Of a DNA stretch of 64,000 bases, positions 8,972-17,664 are shown in pieces. The DNA is from an uncultured bacterium (GTDB lineage Bacteria > Edwardsbacteria > AC1 > EtOH8): positions 186,001 through 250,000 of the forward strand of contig CALMGM010000008.1 in the NCBI GenBank assembly GCA_937863685.1, given 5' to 3'. Below the pieces are notes generated by a model. The model was not told the DNA's origin. It worked only from the letters and a program-made list of their open reading frames with translations, and did not search any database. Each line of letters starts with the position of its first letter. The first letter of the stretch is position 1. The position numbers and the translations under genes were made by a program.

Positions 8972-10155
8972 AAGCTTAAAAGCCCGGCAAGCAACAGCAC
9001 GGAAGTTCTAAGTATCCTTTTGAATTTATAAGCCAATAAATTTTTGATATGGTGCAACTCCGGCCGGCAATCCCCGATATCGAATATTTTTGCAGTATTG
9101 CTGCTGTTCCTTAATTGCCGCAGATACATATTTCTCCAGGGCCAGGCTTTTTCCTTGGCCCATTCATCGAAATAAACCCAGAAGAAACCTGGCCGGGCTA
9201 TGACCTGGCTGTCGGGGACTTGGCCCATCGCCAATTTGACAGCCATATCTGCCAATCCCGCACCAGCCATTTGTGAGACTCTTTGCCCTAAACCGTAACG
9301 GGGATTGAATTCTATAAAATCGAATTCTCCGGTGTCCCAGTTCCACATGAATTCGATATCACATATTCCCGAATAATTTGACTCCTTTAACAAACGGCAT
9401 CCCGCTTTAAAAAGATCATCATGCCTTATAGTGCGTATGATAACTCCACTGCCGAACGGCCACGGGTCGGCTTTGATTTTTTGAGCCAGGCAGACAGCAT
9501 AAGGCTTTCCGCCCTTAACCGTGGCCCCAAACAGGAATTGATTATAATCCACTCCGGGGACTATCTCTTGAATTAATGGCTGGAAACCCCATTGCGTGAC
9601 CTTCGCAATTGCTGTTTTCAACTCGATTCTGTTTTTTGCCACTATGACTTTAGATCCCATCATACTGCGAAACTTTATGGTCTTGTGGCTGAAACGAGGT
9701 TTAACAACCAATGGATAATTCAATTTCCGGGAAAGTTCTAAATCATCACATACGATGGCTGTTTTAGGGGCATCCAGGCCAGCACAACTGGCCATCTGCG
9801 CCTGGTTCCATTTATCAAGAAGCGCGTCGATTTCTTCGACAGGACAAGTAAGCATTTTGAACCGTTTGGAAAGCTCATCCCTGTATCGCGATATCCATTT
9901 TCGATACCACTCGCCAGCCCCTATTATCACCTTTTCCCCGGGAATGTCGCCTGCCGCTTTAAACAGACCGGCCATCAAGGCATCCGAGTCATCCTGTGGC
10001 AGGGGCAGGACAATCCCCCTTACATCCTTGGCGTATATGGCAATATCCTGTTTTGAGTGTCCCACAACCACCACGCGATACCCAGTTTGGCACAGCTCTC
10101 TTGCCATTTCCAATCCCAGGAAACCGCCATCCAAAACGAATATCGTCGGTTTCAT
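8956..10155 (-). CDS. ATP-grasp ligase (carboxylate-amine ligase type)
   Basis: 399 residues. The N-terminal domain starts with a dinucleotide-fold-like strand and glycine turn (IFVLDGGFLGLEMARELC). The ATP-grasp core follows: the lysine strand YPLVVKPRFSHK at about 172-183, the central IQEIVPGVDYNQF, and the metal-binding FDFIEFNPRYGLGQ at about 308-321. Such enzymes activate a carboxylate as acyl phosphate and join it to an amine or thiol, as in carbamoyl-phosphate synthase, PylC and polysaccharide-linked amino acid ligases. With a PLP decarboxylase nearby, an amino-acid-derived amide is a reasonable guess. A 126 bp gap precedes it, the largest within this cluster. Confidence 0.8.
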   Translation of the reverse strand: MKPTIFVLDGGFLGLEMARELCQTGYRVVVVGHSKQDIAIYAKDVRGIVLPLPQDDSDALMAGLFKAAGDIPGEKVIIGAGEWYRKWISRYRDELSKRFKMLTCPVEEIDALLDKWNQAQMASCAGLDAPKTAIVCDDLELSRKLNYPLVVKPRFSHKTIKFRSMMGSKVIVAKNRIELKTAIAKVTQWGFQPLIQEIVPGVDYNQFLFGATVKGGKPYAVCLAQKIKADPWPFGSGVIIRTIRHDDLFKAGCRLLKESNYSGICDIEFMWNWDTGEFDFIEFNPRYGLGQRVSQMAGAGLADMAVKLAMGQVPDSQVIARPGFFWVYFDEWAKEKAWPWRNMYLRQLRNSSNTAKIFDIGDCRPELHHIKNLLAYKFKRILRTSVLLLAGLLSLWRDI

Positions 10156-10281
10156 TGATTTTCAGCTCAGTTGATAATATTTGTTCTATATGCCGTTATG
10201 CCAAACAAATCCTCATCGTTGTCCGGCAAAATATACATCGGTCCTTACGATTACGGATACAGGATCCATCCCGCCGGAGAT

Positions 10282-11649
10282 CTACTTCAAGGCTTTTTTA
10301 TCTTTGCCAAACATGTCAAAAATCAGTCTTACCCCGGCAATTATTCGCTGCAATATCACCTTCAATGAGCTCTGCCGTAAGATAGCTACCCTTTCCCATA
10401 ATGGAATAAAAGTCAAACCGAGCCAGGCATACTGCAAATAAAACATACCTTCGGGCAAAAATGGCTTAAAGACCGCATGGATCCCATCCCAGTAATCCCA
10501 ATTCTTTGTAATCAATTGATCCTTTTTATCCTCCCATATCTTGGATCCAGGCAAAGGGGTCAATACCGAAAAAGTTGAGTCCCACAACCTGTATTTCCTT
10601 ACGTATTCCCGCAGGGATTTAAAATCTCCCCGGCGATATTCCGGAGCTACTATGAACAACGCCTCAATAGAAATTCCCAATTCTCTCAATATCTCTATGG
10701 CCTTCCCCTGGACATCTATGTTCGTTTTCTTTCCCAGCATTCTCAAGCCTTCGTCACTGAATGACTCCAGCCCGATGCATATCCTATCCAGGCCCACCTT
10801 TTGCCATTGCTCAAACAGCTCCGGGGTATGCACTATGGTATCGGCCCTGGCATACAGGCAAAACTTTTTTTTAAGCGATGCCCGTTCTATCAGATTTGCC
10901 AGTTCAGTCATTCTTTTATAATCTATCATACTTTCGTCATCGGCAAAAAAGACAAACTCCGTTTTTATGGTCTTCAACTCCTCCAATACCTTTTCCGGAG
11001 TGCGGGTTAGATATTTGCCTTGATATATGCCCCATAGTGAACAAAAGCTGCACCGGAAAGGGCAACCGACCGTGGTGCGGATCATTGAACACCGCATATA
11101 ATCATAACAATAACTGGCGCCATAATCGGCTATCAATTCGCGCTTAGGGAAGGGCAGATCATCTAAATTGAAAGCCCCATCAGGAGGGTTATAAACCCTT
11201 TCTCCGCCACGGAAATACGCCAACCCGGGAATTTCGGCCACTACCTTGGAAGGATCGATCATATCGCTGATGACGCGGCAGCCCTCGCCCATAACAATGT
11301 AATCCACTTCCGGGATGTCGAAATCTGCCGGCCTAACCGTTGCATGATGCCCCCCTACTATGATTTTTATGTCGGGTAAGGCTATCTTGGCCTTCCGGGC
11401 CATTTTTAATATTTGATTAACGTGAATTGTGTACCCTGTGAAGCCAATGGTATCGGGTTGAAAATCCAGCAGCTCCTTTTCAAATCCCCGATCTATTCTC
11501 ATATCCAATATTTTCACTTCCCGCCCGGGCAATGCAGCAGCTATGTATTCCAAGGCTAAAGGTTCCAGAAGCCAACGTTCATTATGAACTATGCTATTGT
11601 CCCCTGCAGGAGGATAGATCAATAATACCTTTTTTATTTCCGCTGACAT
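10282..11649 (-). CDS. B12-binding-domain radical SAM protein (2 of 3)
   Basis: About 455 residues from the ATG at 11649, 10 bp after the upstream stop. The upstream extension to 11718 lies inside the decarboxylase gene and is rejected. The N-terminal domain begins KKVLLIYPPAGDNS and carries GGHHATVRP; the 4Fe-4S motif GCPFRCSFCS places Cys 196, 200 and 203, followed by a TIM-barrel core and a C-terminal region with several basic/hydrophobic helices. It is a close paralogue of the protein encoded at 5817-7175 (same LEPLALEY, FADDESM/FTDDESM and PFPGSPL/PLPGSKI regions), so one may have arisen by duplication. Likely catalyses radical methylation or C-C chemistry in the same pathway. Confidence 0.85.
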   Translation of the reverse strand: MSAEIKKVLLIYPPAGDNSIVHNERWLLEPLALEYIAAALPGREVKILDMRIDRGFEKELLDFQPDTIGFTGYTIHVNQILKMARKAKIALPDIKIIVGGHHATVRPADFDIPEVDYIVMGEGCRVISDMIDPSKVVAEIPGLAYFRGGERVYNPPDGAFNLDDLPFPKRELIADYGASYCYDYMRCSMIRTTVGCPFRCSFCSLWGIYQGKYLTRTPEKVLEELKTIKTEFVFFADDESMIDYKRMTELANLIERASLKKKFCLYARADTIVHTPELFEQWQKVGLDRICIGLESFSDEGLRMLGKKTNIDVQGKAIEILRELGISIEALFIVAPEYRRGDFKSLREYVRKYRLWDSTFSVLTPLPGSKIWEDKKDQLITKNWDYWDGIHAVFKPFLPEGMFYLQYAWLGLTFIPLWERVAILRQSSLKVILQRIIAGVRLIFDMFGKDKKALK

Positions 11650-11659
11650 TAATGCTCGT

Positions 11660-12871
11660 TTATCCAACCATTGTTGATTTCGGTTTATCGAACGAGAATT
11701 CCGTTTCCATTGGGACAAAATAAGCGCCAGCTCCTTCGATACACATTATATCATCGATCTCCAGTTCGGGCAAGCAAATCCCTGCCACCAAACGATCCCA
11801 GGGCATGCAGGTGGGCCCCATGATATCGTATACTTTCTTTTTACACCCTTCTTTGTTCCCCAAGACGGACAATTTTCTTGTCTCTCCCACCAGCGGCCCG
11901 GCCGCTCCCACCCGTCCGCCGTCTACAATGGCGTAATTCTTTCTTCCCGACCTGCGCAGGCCCACTACCTTGACCGCCAGTACCTGGGCATTGCCGGTGA
12001 TCAGCCGCCCCGGTTCGACCCACATCGTCAGATCGTTCAGGCCGTGCTCGGTTTTGGCCCGCTGGAAATACCGGGCTGTTCCGGCCAGGATTTCAAAGCC
12101 GTTGTTAGATGATTCCGCCATGAACGGCCAGGGGCGGTCAAAAATCCTGAGCCAGCCCTGTTCCCAAAGCGTCAGCAGGCGCATGTCCTGCCCCGGAAAG
12201 CCACCGCCGATGTCCAGCGTCCTGATATCCGCTCCTAGCCTCCGGTTTACGTTTCTGATGAAATCCAAGGATTCATCTATTGCCCGGCAATATATCGCTA
12301 AATTGCTGCTGCCCAGATGAAAATGGATAGTTTTAAGATCAAGTTTTTTGTTGGCAATTATCCTCTGAGCCATAGCGTAGGCCGAGCCGTCTTTGATGAT
12401 ATGTCCGAACTGGCCCTGCCAGCCCACTGACGGCCTGACCCTCAGGCCCACCCCTATCTTGCCTGAATATGTTTCTGTCAGGGCGTTGATAATATCCAGT
12501 TCCTGCGGAAAATCGATATTTATGCATTTGATCTTTTTCTCAACCGCAGTCCGCAAGGCCAATGGGGATTTATAAATACCGTTGAATACTATCCTGTCTG
12601 GAGGCACCCCCAGGCCGATGGCCATATTCAATTCGCGCTCCGAGATAACCTCGGCCCCGGCCCCGTTCTGGTGCAGTATCCTCAGAGCATCGGGCACCGG
12701 GTTGGTCTTGTAAGAATAGAATATATTATCCTGCCAGCCGCAGAAAGACAGAGCCCGACGGGCCCTGTCCATATTGCCGGAAAGCATCCCGGAGGAGGCG
12801 ATCTCCAGCGGGGTGCCGTGTTCTTGAACGGCTTTGATTATTATTTTATTTTCAAAACCCGGGATTTCCAT
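11660..12871 (-). CDS. PLP-dependent amino acid decarboxylase (LysA/ornithine decarboxylase fold III)
   Basis: About 403 residues from the ATG at 12871, which has an AGGAG ribosome site 6 nt upstream; the longer frame to 12979 overlaps the previous gene. Fold-type III signatures are all present: the PLP lysine in FYSYKTNP (Lys55), the SERELNMA segment, HFHLGS, the GGGFPG phosphate loop, EPGR, and the C-terminal GPTCMPWD with the catalytic Cys and Asp of the neighbouring subunit. Relatives decarboxylate diaminopimelate, lysine, ornithine, arginine or carboxynorspermidine. Lack of other lysine-pathway genes and the setting beside ATP-grasp and radical SAM genes favour a dedicated pathway role, similar to the decarboxylases linked to exosortase loci. 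Substrate uncertain. Confidence 0.88.
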   Translation of the reverse strand: MEIPGFENKIIIKAVQEHGTPLEIASSGMLSGNMDRARRALSFCGWQDNIFYSYKTNPVPDALRILHQNGAGAEVISERELNMAIGLGVPPDRIVFNGIYKSPLALRTAVEKKIKCINIDFPQELDIINALTETYSGKIGVGLRVRPSVGWQGQFGHIIKDGSAYAMAQRIIANKKLDLKTIHFHLGSSNLAIYCRAIDESLDFIRNVNRRLGADIRTLDIGGGFPGQDMRLLTLWEQGWLRIFDRPWPFMAESSNNGFEILAGTARYFQRAKTEHGLNDLTMWVEPGRLITGNAQVLAVKVVGLRRSGRKNYAIVDGGRVGAAGPLVGETRKLSVLGNKEGCKKKVYDIMGPTCMPWDRLVAGICLPELEIDDIMCIEGAGAYFVPMETEFSFDKPKSTMVG

Positions 12872-12887
12872 CAATGACTCCTGATGA

Positions 12888-14762
12888 TCATTTGATATTT
12901 TTGTATGCCGGATCGATCTGGGCGGCGAACACGAACTCCCTTTGGGCCTCGGGCAACCGATTCCCCGCTCTATAGACATAACCTAGGTTCAAGTGCCCCT
13001 CGGCCCTCTCCGGGGAAGCTTGGACCGCTCGTTCCAGCCAGGACTGGGCTTCCGAAATATTTTTGGCCCGAAATTCGATCACCCCCAGGTTAAGTAAAGC
13101 CTCAAAATTATTTCGATCTGTTTGCAAGACCGACAGGAATGATTCCTTGGCTTCCCCGTACCGGCCGATCTCGGCCAGCGAAGCTCCCAGCGCGACCCTG
13201 GCATCGACATTGGCTGGGTTGATCCCCACTTCCCGGCGATAGCATTCGGCGGCCCGAACGTATTCCTTCAGTTGAGCCATGGCCAACCCCAGATTGTAAT
13301 TGGCCCCAGGATAATCAGGATGGGCGGCCAACAATCCGGAAAAGATATCACAGGCCTGTATCGGTCTTCGGTTGTTCAAGTAAAGCAAACCCAGATCGAA
13401 GCGTGGTTTGGGGTTCCCCGGATTGATCTGCAGGGCCTTCAAATAGTACTTCTCGGCCAAGGCCGGATCGCCGCGCCGGGATGATATTAGGCCCATAGAC
13501 ATATTGGCCAACCATGAGTTGGGAGAGGTCTTGGCTGCCCTGGTCCAGGCTGTTTCCCGGTTTTTAAAGCTGGCCGTATGCCCGATGTTGATGAATATTA
13601 GGGAAGCAACCAGCACCGCCGCCGTCAATGCCAGTTTTCTATCGCTCAACCGGAATCCGGCCAGGGGTTTGATCGATCCCAAAGCAAACAGCAGTCCCAT
13701 CATGGGCACATAGAGGCGGTGCTCCAGAAAGGTTTCATTGGGCAGAGCCGGAAGCAGAAACAGGATATACCACAGCAATCCCAGAAATAGTCCCTGGAGA
13801 ACGGCCGGCCTCCAGTTCCAGAATACAAATGCCAAAAGAGCGATGGCGATCAATCCGGGGTAAATGTTTACATCCTGAAAGGCCGGAACGATGGATAGTT
13901 TGATCGGGTAGATTAATTTCCCGAAATACGACAGACATCCCTTCCCGGCGTAAGCCAGCCCCTCCTTTACCGGAATATCGTTTCCGGGCCTTCCTGCTGA
14001 TGACAGATGCCTGACTACAAACCAAAAAGCCGTCACTGTCGCCAATATCACCCCGGATAGATAAGCTTTTTTAGGATTTGACCTGACTTCGTTTGTTGCT
14101 AAAAGGAGCGGCAGAATCAGCAGGAATATTACCGCGGTCTCCTTGGAGAAAATTGCCAGCAGATAAGAAAGCGACGATGTCAGCAACCAGCACCAAGAAC
14201 CGCCCCTAAAGTATCGGAGAAGCCCGATAGCGGAAAACAGTAGGAATATGGCCAGCAGGATATCGTTACGTCCGGGGATCCAGGCTACGGCCTGGACCAG
14301 AACCGGGTGGATCCCAATAATGAGAGCTGCCAGCAAAGACCCCTCCGTTTGGAGGCCCATCTGTAGCAGCAGCCACAGGAATAGGCAGCAGGCTAGTATA
14401 TGAAGCAGAATATTGGACAGATGGTAAGACCACGGGGCGCCGCTCCCGATAACAGTGTCGGCCAACAGAGACAGCGAAAGTACCGGTCGGTAATAGAAGA
14501 TCCCGGTTTTATCGCCGAACACATCCCCGGTCAATATCCGGGAAAGCGTAACGTACCCCTGAATTTGCTGGCGGCTGAGGGCCACCAATTTGGTATCATC
14601 AAAATCAATGAAATCAAACCCGATCGCTTGGGAATATACCAGAAACACCAGCAGCCCCAGCAGCAAGTAAGGCCCTGACTTTGAGAGCCAACTGGGGGCT
14701 GTCCCCGTTCCGACGGCCTGTTCTATTTTTTTGTCGGACTTTCTAATACGTTTTGGAGACAT
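12888..14762 (-). CDS. Tmtc-like multi-pass membrane protein with C-terminal TPR repeats
   Basis: 624 residues. After a short basic N-terminus there are about ten to eleven transmembrane helices (residues 30-400). The first outer loop has FDFIDFDDTKLV, the acidic pattern seen in GT-C/PMT-type transferases, and a YYRPVLSLSL segment with HLSNILLHILACCLF matches the Tmtc family of O-mannosyltransferases with TPR tails. About six TPR units fill residues 410-620. The likely role is transfer of a lipid-linked sugar to a protein or glycan at the membrane, with the TPRs as a docking surface. It starts directly at the stop of the methyltransferase gene. Confidence 0.75.
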   Translation of the reverse strand: MSPKRIRKSDKKIEQAVGTGTAPSWLSKSGPYLLLGLLVFLVYSQAIGFDFIDFDDTKLVALSRQQIQGYVTLSRILTGDVFGDKTGIFYYRPVLSLSLLADTVIGSGAPWSYHLSNILLHILACCLFLWLLLQMGLQTEGSLLAALIIGIHPVLVQAVAWIPGRNDILLAIFLLFSAIGLLRYFRGGSWCWLLTSSLSYLLAIFSKETAVIFLLILPLLLATNEVRSNPKKAYLSGVILATVTAFWFVVRHLSSAGRPGNDIPVKEGLAYAGKGCLSYFGKLIYPIKLSIVPAFQDVNIYPGLIAIALLAFVFWNWRPAVLQGLFLGLLWYILFLLPALPNETFLEHRLYVPMMGLLFALGSIKPLAGFRLSDRKLALTAAVLVASLIFINIGHTASFKNRETAWTRAAKTSPNSWLANMSMGLISSRRGDPALAEKYYLKALQINPGNPKPRFDLGLLYLNNRRPIQACDIFSGLLAAHPDYPGANYNLGLAMAQLKEYVRAAECYRREVGINPANVDARVALGASLAEIGRYGEAKESFLSVLQTDRNNFEALLNLGVIEFRAKNISEAQSWLERAVQASPERAEGHLNLGYVYRAGNRLPEAQREFVFAAQIDPAYKNIK

Positions 14763-15560
14763 CTATCTTTTGATCCCCTCTAACACAATCCACCAACCGG
14801 TGAACAATTTCATCTTACCGCCCAGCCGGCCCCATTGGCGACAGGCGCTGATCATCATTCCATTGATCCGTCCGGTAACCGGGTTGTTGCATCTATCAAA
14901 ATTCTCGATCAGGGTGGTAAGCCCTATGGGAATATGCATGATGGCGGTCGATCGCCCAACGGCAAACCCGGCCTGTTTCAGCAGGGTTGTTGCCCGCCTG
15001 ACGGAATAGAAATAATCGGTCTGGTATTCGTGTTTTTTAAATCTCTCCGCCAGCCTGACCCCCAGCTTGAACAAAGGATTGTCGGCGGAATTGAGAGCCA
15101 GCACCAATCTCCCGTCCGGCTTTAGGATTCGATAGCATTCGGATAGGGCCTGGCCTATTTCCGGAAAGTGATCGAAAGTGGACGGAGAGATTATCAGGTC
15201 TGCGCTTCGGTCGGCCAAAGGTATTTGCCGGACATCGGCAGAAATGACATCGGTCTTTATATTAAGGGGTTTCAGGTTTTCTTTGGCATTAAGACACAAC
15301 TTGGGGGATATATCAATGACCGTGAGTCGTTGCGAGACATTGTCCAGATGACTATATATGCCAACGTTGCCGTTGGCGGCTTCGTAGAGATCGGTCACCA
15401 GTACGCTTTTCCGGTTGATCAGTCCCCATCTTTCGATAAGACTGATATACTCACGGCTCTTATAATCCGCCAACTTTGGGATCAGATAATACCCGGAGAT
15501 GTTGTCGGCCACCTTGTCCCAATAGTCTTTGCCAGAAATATTTTCCGGGTCGGGCCTCAC
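14763..15560 (-). CDS. SAM-dependent methyltransferase
   Basis: About 265 residues if the GTG at 15560 is used; this gives a 4 bp GTGA overlap with the glycosyltransferase stop, typical of translational coupling. Another GTG at 15575 is possible. The SAM fold is recognised from LVTDLYEAANGN as motif I (slightly degenerate in glycine), VIDISPKLC after strand 2, ISADVRQIPLADRSADLIISPSTFDHF, and the YRILKPDGRLVLALNS strand typical of the Methyltransf_11 group. It sits between a DPM-like glycosyltransferase and the Tmtc-like protein, so methylation of a sugar or polyprenyl-linked intermediate is plausible. Confidence 0.8.
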   Translation of the reverse strand: MRPDPENISGKDYWDKVADNISGYYLIPKLADYKSREYISLIERWGLINRKSVLVTDLYEAANGNVGIYSHLDNVSQRLTVIDISPKLCLNAKENLKPLNIKTDVISADVRQIPLADRSADLIISPSTFDHFPEIGQALSECYRILKPDGRLVLALNSADNPLFKLGVRLAERFKKHEYQTDYFYSVRRATTLLKQAGFAVGRSTAIMHIPIGLTTLIENFDRCNNPVTGRINGMMISACRQWGRLGGKMKLFTGWWIVLEGIKR

Positions 15561-16282
15561 CGCAGCTGCCCCCACTTTTCGCTTTTGGCCAGGTAGCGCA
15601 GGATGGGTATCATCATGAACCCCTCGTACATGATCCTGAAATTGAAACTGGAATTCCCCCGCTGGCGGTCGATGAACACTATCGGCACCTCTTTGACCCG
15701 GAATCCTGACAGGATGCTGCTGTACAGTATCTCCTGCACGATGGCCGGGCCGCGGGAGATCAAACTGTCCACGTCAATGGCTTCCAGCACCTCCCGCTTG
15801 AAGACCCGGTAGCCCGAAGTGCAGTCGCGAATCTTGAGGCCCAGTATCATCCGGATGTACCAGTTGGCAAAAACGGTGATGGCATGGCGCAGCCATCCCC
15901 GGCCCACATCGGCTCCGCCCCTGACAAACCTGGAACCCAGCACCACATCGGCCTCTTCCAATCCTTTGAGCAGGTCCGGAAGGTGTTTGGGATGGTGGGA
16001 AAAATCGGCATCCATCTCCACAATGGCTTCGGCCCCCCAATTCAGGGCGTAGCGCAGCCCGGCTATACCGGCCAGCCCCCGGCCCCGCAATTTTTTACGA
16101 TGCAGGATATGAACCCTGGGATCCTGGGCGGATACACTATCAATGATCTGCCCGGTGCCGTCCGGGGAATTATCATCCACCACCAGGATATCCACCCCGG
16201 GAGCATAGCCGAATATCTCCGTCACCAGCTTTTCGATATTTTCCGCTTCGTTGTAGGTGGGGATCATTATCATGGTCTTCAT
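15557..16282 (-). CDS. GT2 polyprenyl-phosphate glycosyltransferase (DPM1-like)
   Basis: 241 residues. It starts with MIMIPTYNEAENIEKLV and has VVDDNSPDGT, MDADFSHHP (the DxD metal motif), LGSRFVRGG and DCTSGYRVFKR, all hallmarks of dolichyl/polyprenyl-phosphate mannosyl- or glucosyltransferases. It lacks the C-terminal membrane helices of some relatives, so it is a soluble or peripheral enzyme. It would charge the lipid carrier with a sugar used by the two GT-C-like membrane proteins of the cluster (inference). The start at 16282 is preceded by a GGGGG ribosome site and lies at the stop of the radical SAM gene. Confidence 0.9.
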   Translation of the reverse strand: MKTMIMIPTYNEAENIEKLVTEIFGYAPGVDILVVDDNSPDGTGQIIDSVSAQDPRVHILHRKKLRGRGLAGIAGLRYALNWGAEAIVEMDADFSHHPKHLPDLLKGLEEADVVLGSRFVRGGADVGRGWLRHAITVFANWYIRMILGLKIRDCTSGYRVFKREVLEAIDVDSLISRGPAIVQEILYSSILSGFRVKEVPIVFIDRQRGNSSFNFRIMYEGFMMIPILRYLAKSEKWGQLR

Positions 16283-16283
16283 G

Positions 16284-17657
16284 TCACCGGCCCCCTAAAA
16301 ATATTACGACCGCTTCCCGAAGGTTTATGCCCAGCTCGGTCAAAGACCTGATCGATAATAATCTTTTGACCAGATACCGAGGCCTAAGGTAGAATTTACG
16401 CAGGGCCTGCTGCTGCCACCGCTTCAGCATGGCAACAGTCAGCCCGCCGGAAACGATGCCGGCCTCGGTGGACTGATCCCCCCGGCCGGAAATCGTCCAT
16501 CCCTCATCTTCGGCCCGGGATTTGAGCGGGGTGAGAGGTTTTGCCACCGGCAGGTTGAAGGAGGCGAAGTGCGGATCGATCTCCAGGGCCAGGGCCAGGG
16601 TCTGCCGGAAGGTCTGCCTGGTCTCCCCGGGCAGGCCGATAATGAAGGTGGCCAGGGTCCGGATGCCCTCCCTGCGGCAATCGCCGAACGCCCTCCTTAC
16701 GGTTTCAAGCTTTACTCCCTTATGGTGACGGTCCAGGATCTCCTGGCTGCCGGACTCCACTCCGATCATGATCAGATCGCAGCCGGACGCTTTCATGGAC
16801 CCCAGGGTTTCCGGAGTCAGCAGGTCGGCCCGGGAAAAACAACCCCAGGGAAGGCCTATTCCCCTGGCAGCCATCCCGGTCATCAACTCGGCCGTCCTTT
16901 GACGATCCACCCCGAAGGTCTGGTCGCCGAAGGAAAAATATTTAATCCCCAGTTGCTTGAGATATTCCAGTTCATCCAACACTTCCCCCACCGGCCTGAG
17001 CTTGTAAGGCAGCTGGCCGATCAGACAGAAATCACAATTGAAGGGGCAGCCAAAATCGGTGACCACTCCGGCGTAGGGCAGGCTGCGGGCGAACGGCATC
17101 CGGTATTTTTTAAAGGGAAACAACTCGTGCCGGGGAAGCCCGATAGAGTATTGGCGGGCCGGGATGCTGCGCTGGCTGTGATACTCCCCGGCCGTTAAAA
17201 AGGCGGCATCCCTGACATTCTCCCAGTCCCCCTCCAGGCAGGGCAACCAGCCATCCGAAGCATAATCCATCAGGACCGCGTCAATGGATGGATTCTCCCG
17301 CAGGACTTTTTCGGTTTCGTCAAACCCGGCATCGCCGCTGACGATGAGCTTGACCGATGGCAGGGCCGCTTTGACCTGCCTGAAAAAGGCCAGGTCGTTG
17401 GACAGGGAGACCAACCCAAACAGGGAGACTATAAAGTCCGGATGGATTTCCTTTAACCTGTCCAGCACCGTTCTGTCAGCCAGCCTGTCTGCCATGGCAT
17501 CCAGCACTAATACCTGATGCCTGGGATGGAGATACCCGCTGATCACCAGCAGGTCCATGGGCGGGGTCAGGTAGGCCGCCTTGGAGACCTTGCTGCAATA
17601 GCTGTCCCGCAGGTAAATCCGATCGCCTGGAGGATTCAATAACAATACTTTGGCCAT
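16284..17657 (-). CDS. B12-binding-domain radical SAM protein (3 of 3)
   Basis: About 457 residues from the ATG at 17657, 7 bp after the upstream stop; the extension to 17696 is inside the DUF362 gene. The Rossmann N-terminus (KVLLLNPPGDRIYLRDSYCSK) is followed by the cluster motif GCPFNCDFCLIG (Cys 204, 208, 211), then FSFGDQTFGVD and IMIGVESGSQEILDRHHKG, typical of the MiaB/NifB-like HemN-type core with an Elp3-like pattern. It is more distant from the two paralogues at 5817 and 10282. Similar enzymes act on hopanoid, bacteriochlorophyll and antibiotic precursors; the substrate here is unknown. Confidence 0.85.
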   Translation of the reverse strand: MAKVLLLNPPGDRIYLRDSYCSKVSKAAYLTPPMDLLVISGYLHPRHQVLVLDAMADRLADRTVLDRLKEIHPDFIVSLFGLVSLSNDLAFFRQVKAALPSVKLIVSGDAGFDETEKVLRENPSIDAVLMDYASDGWLPCLEGDWENVRDAAFLTAGEYHSQRSIPARQYSIGLPRHELFPFKKYRMPFARSLPYAGVVTDFGCPFNCDFCLIGQLPYKLRPVGEVLDELEYLKQLGIKYFSFGDQTFGVDRQRTAELMTGMAARGIGLPWGCFSRADLLTPETLGSMKASGCDLIMIGVESGSQEILDRHHKGVKLETVRRAFGDCRREGIRTLATFIIGLPGETRQTFRQTLALALEIDPHFASFNLPVAKPLTPLKSRAEDEGWTISGRGDQSTEAGIVSGGLTVAMLKRWQQQALRKFYLRPRYLVKRLLSIRSLTELGINLREAVVIFLGGR

Positions 17658-17664
17658 GGGACCA

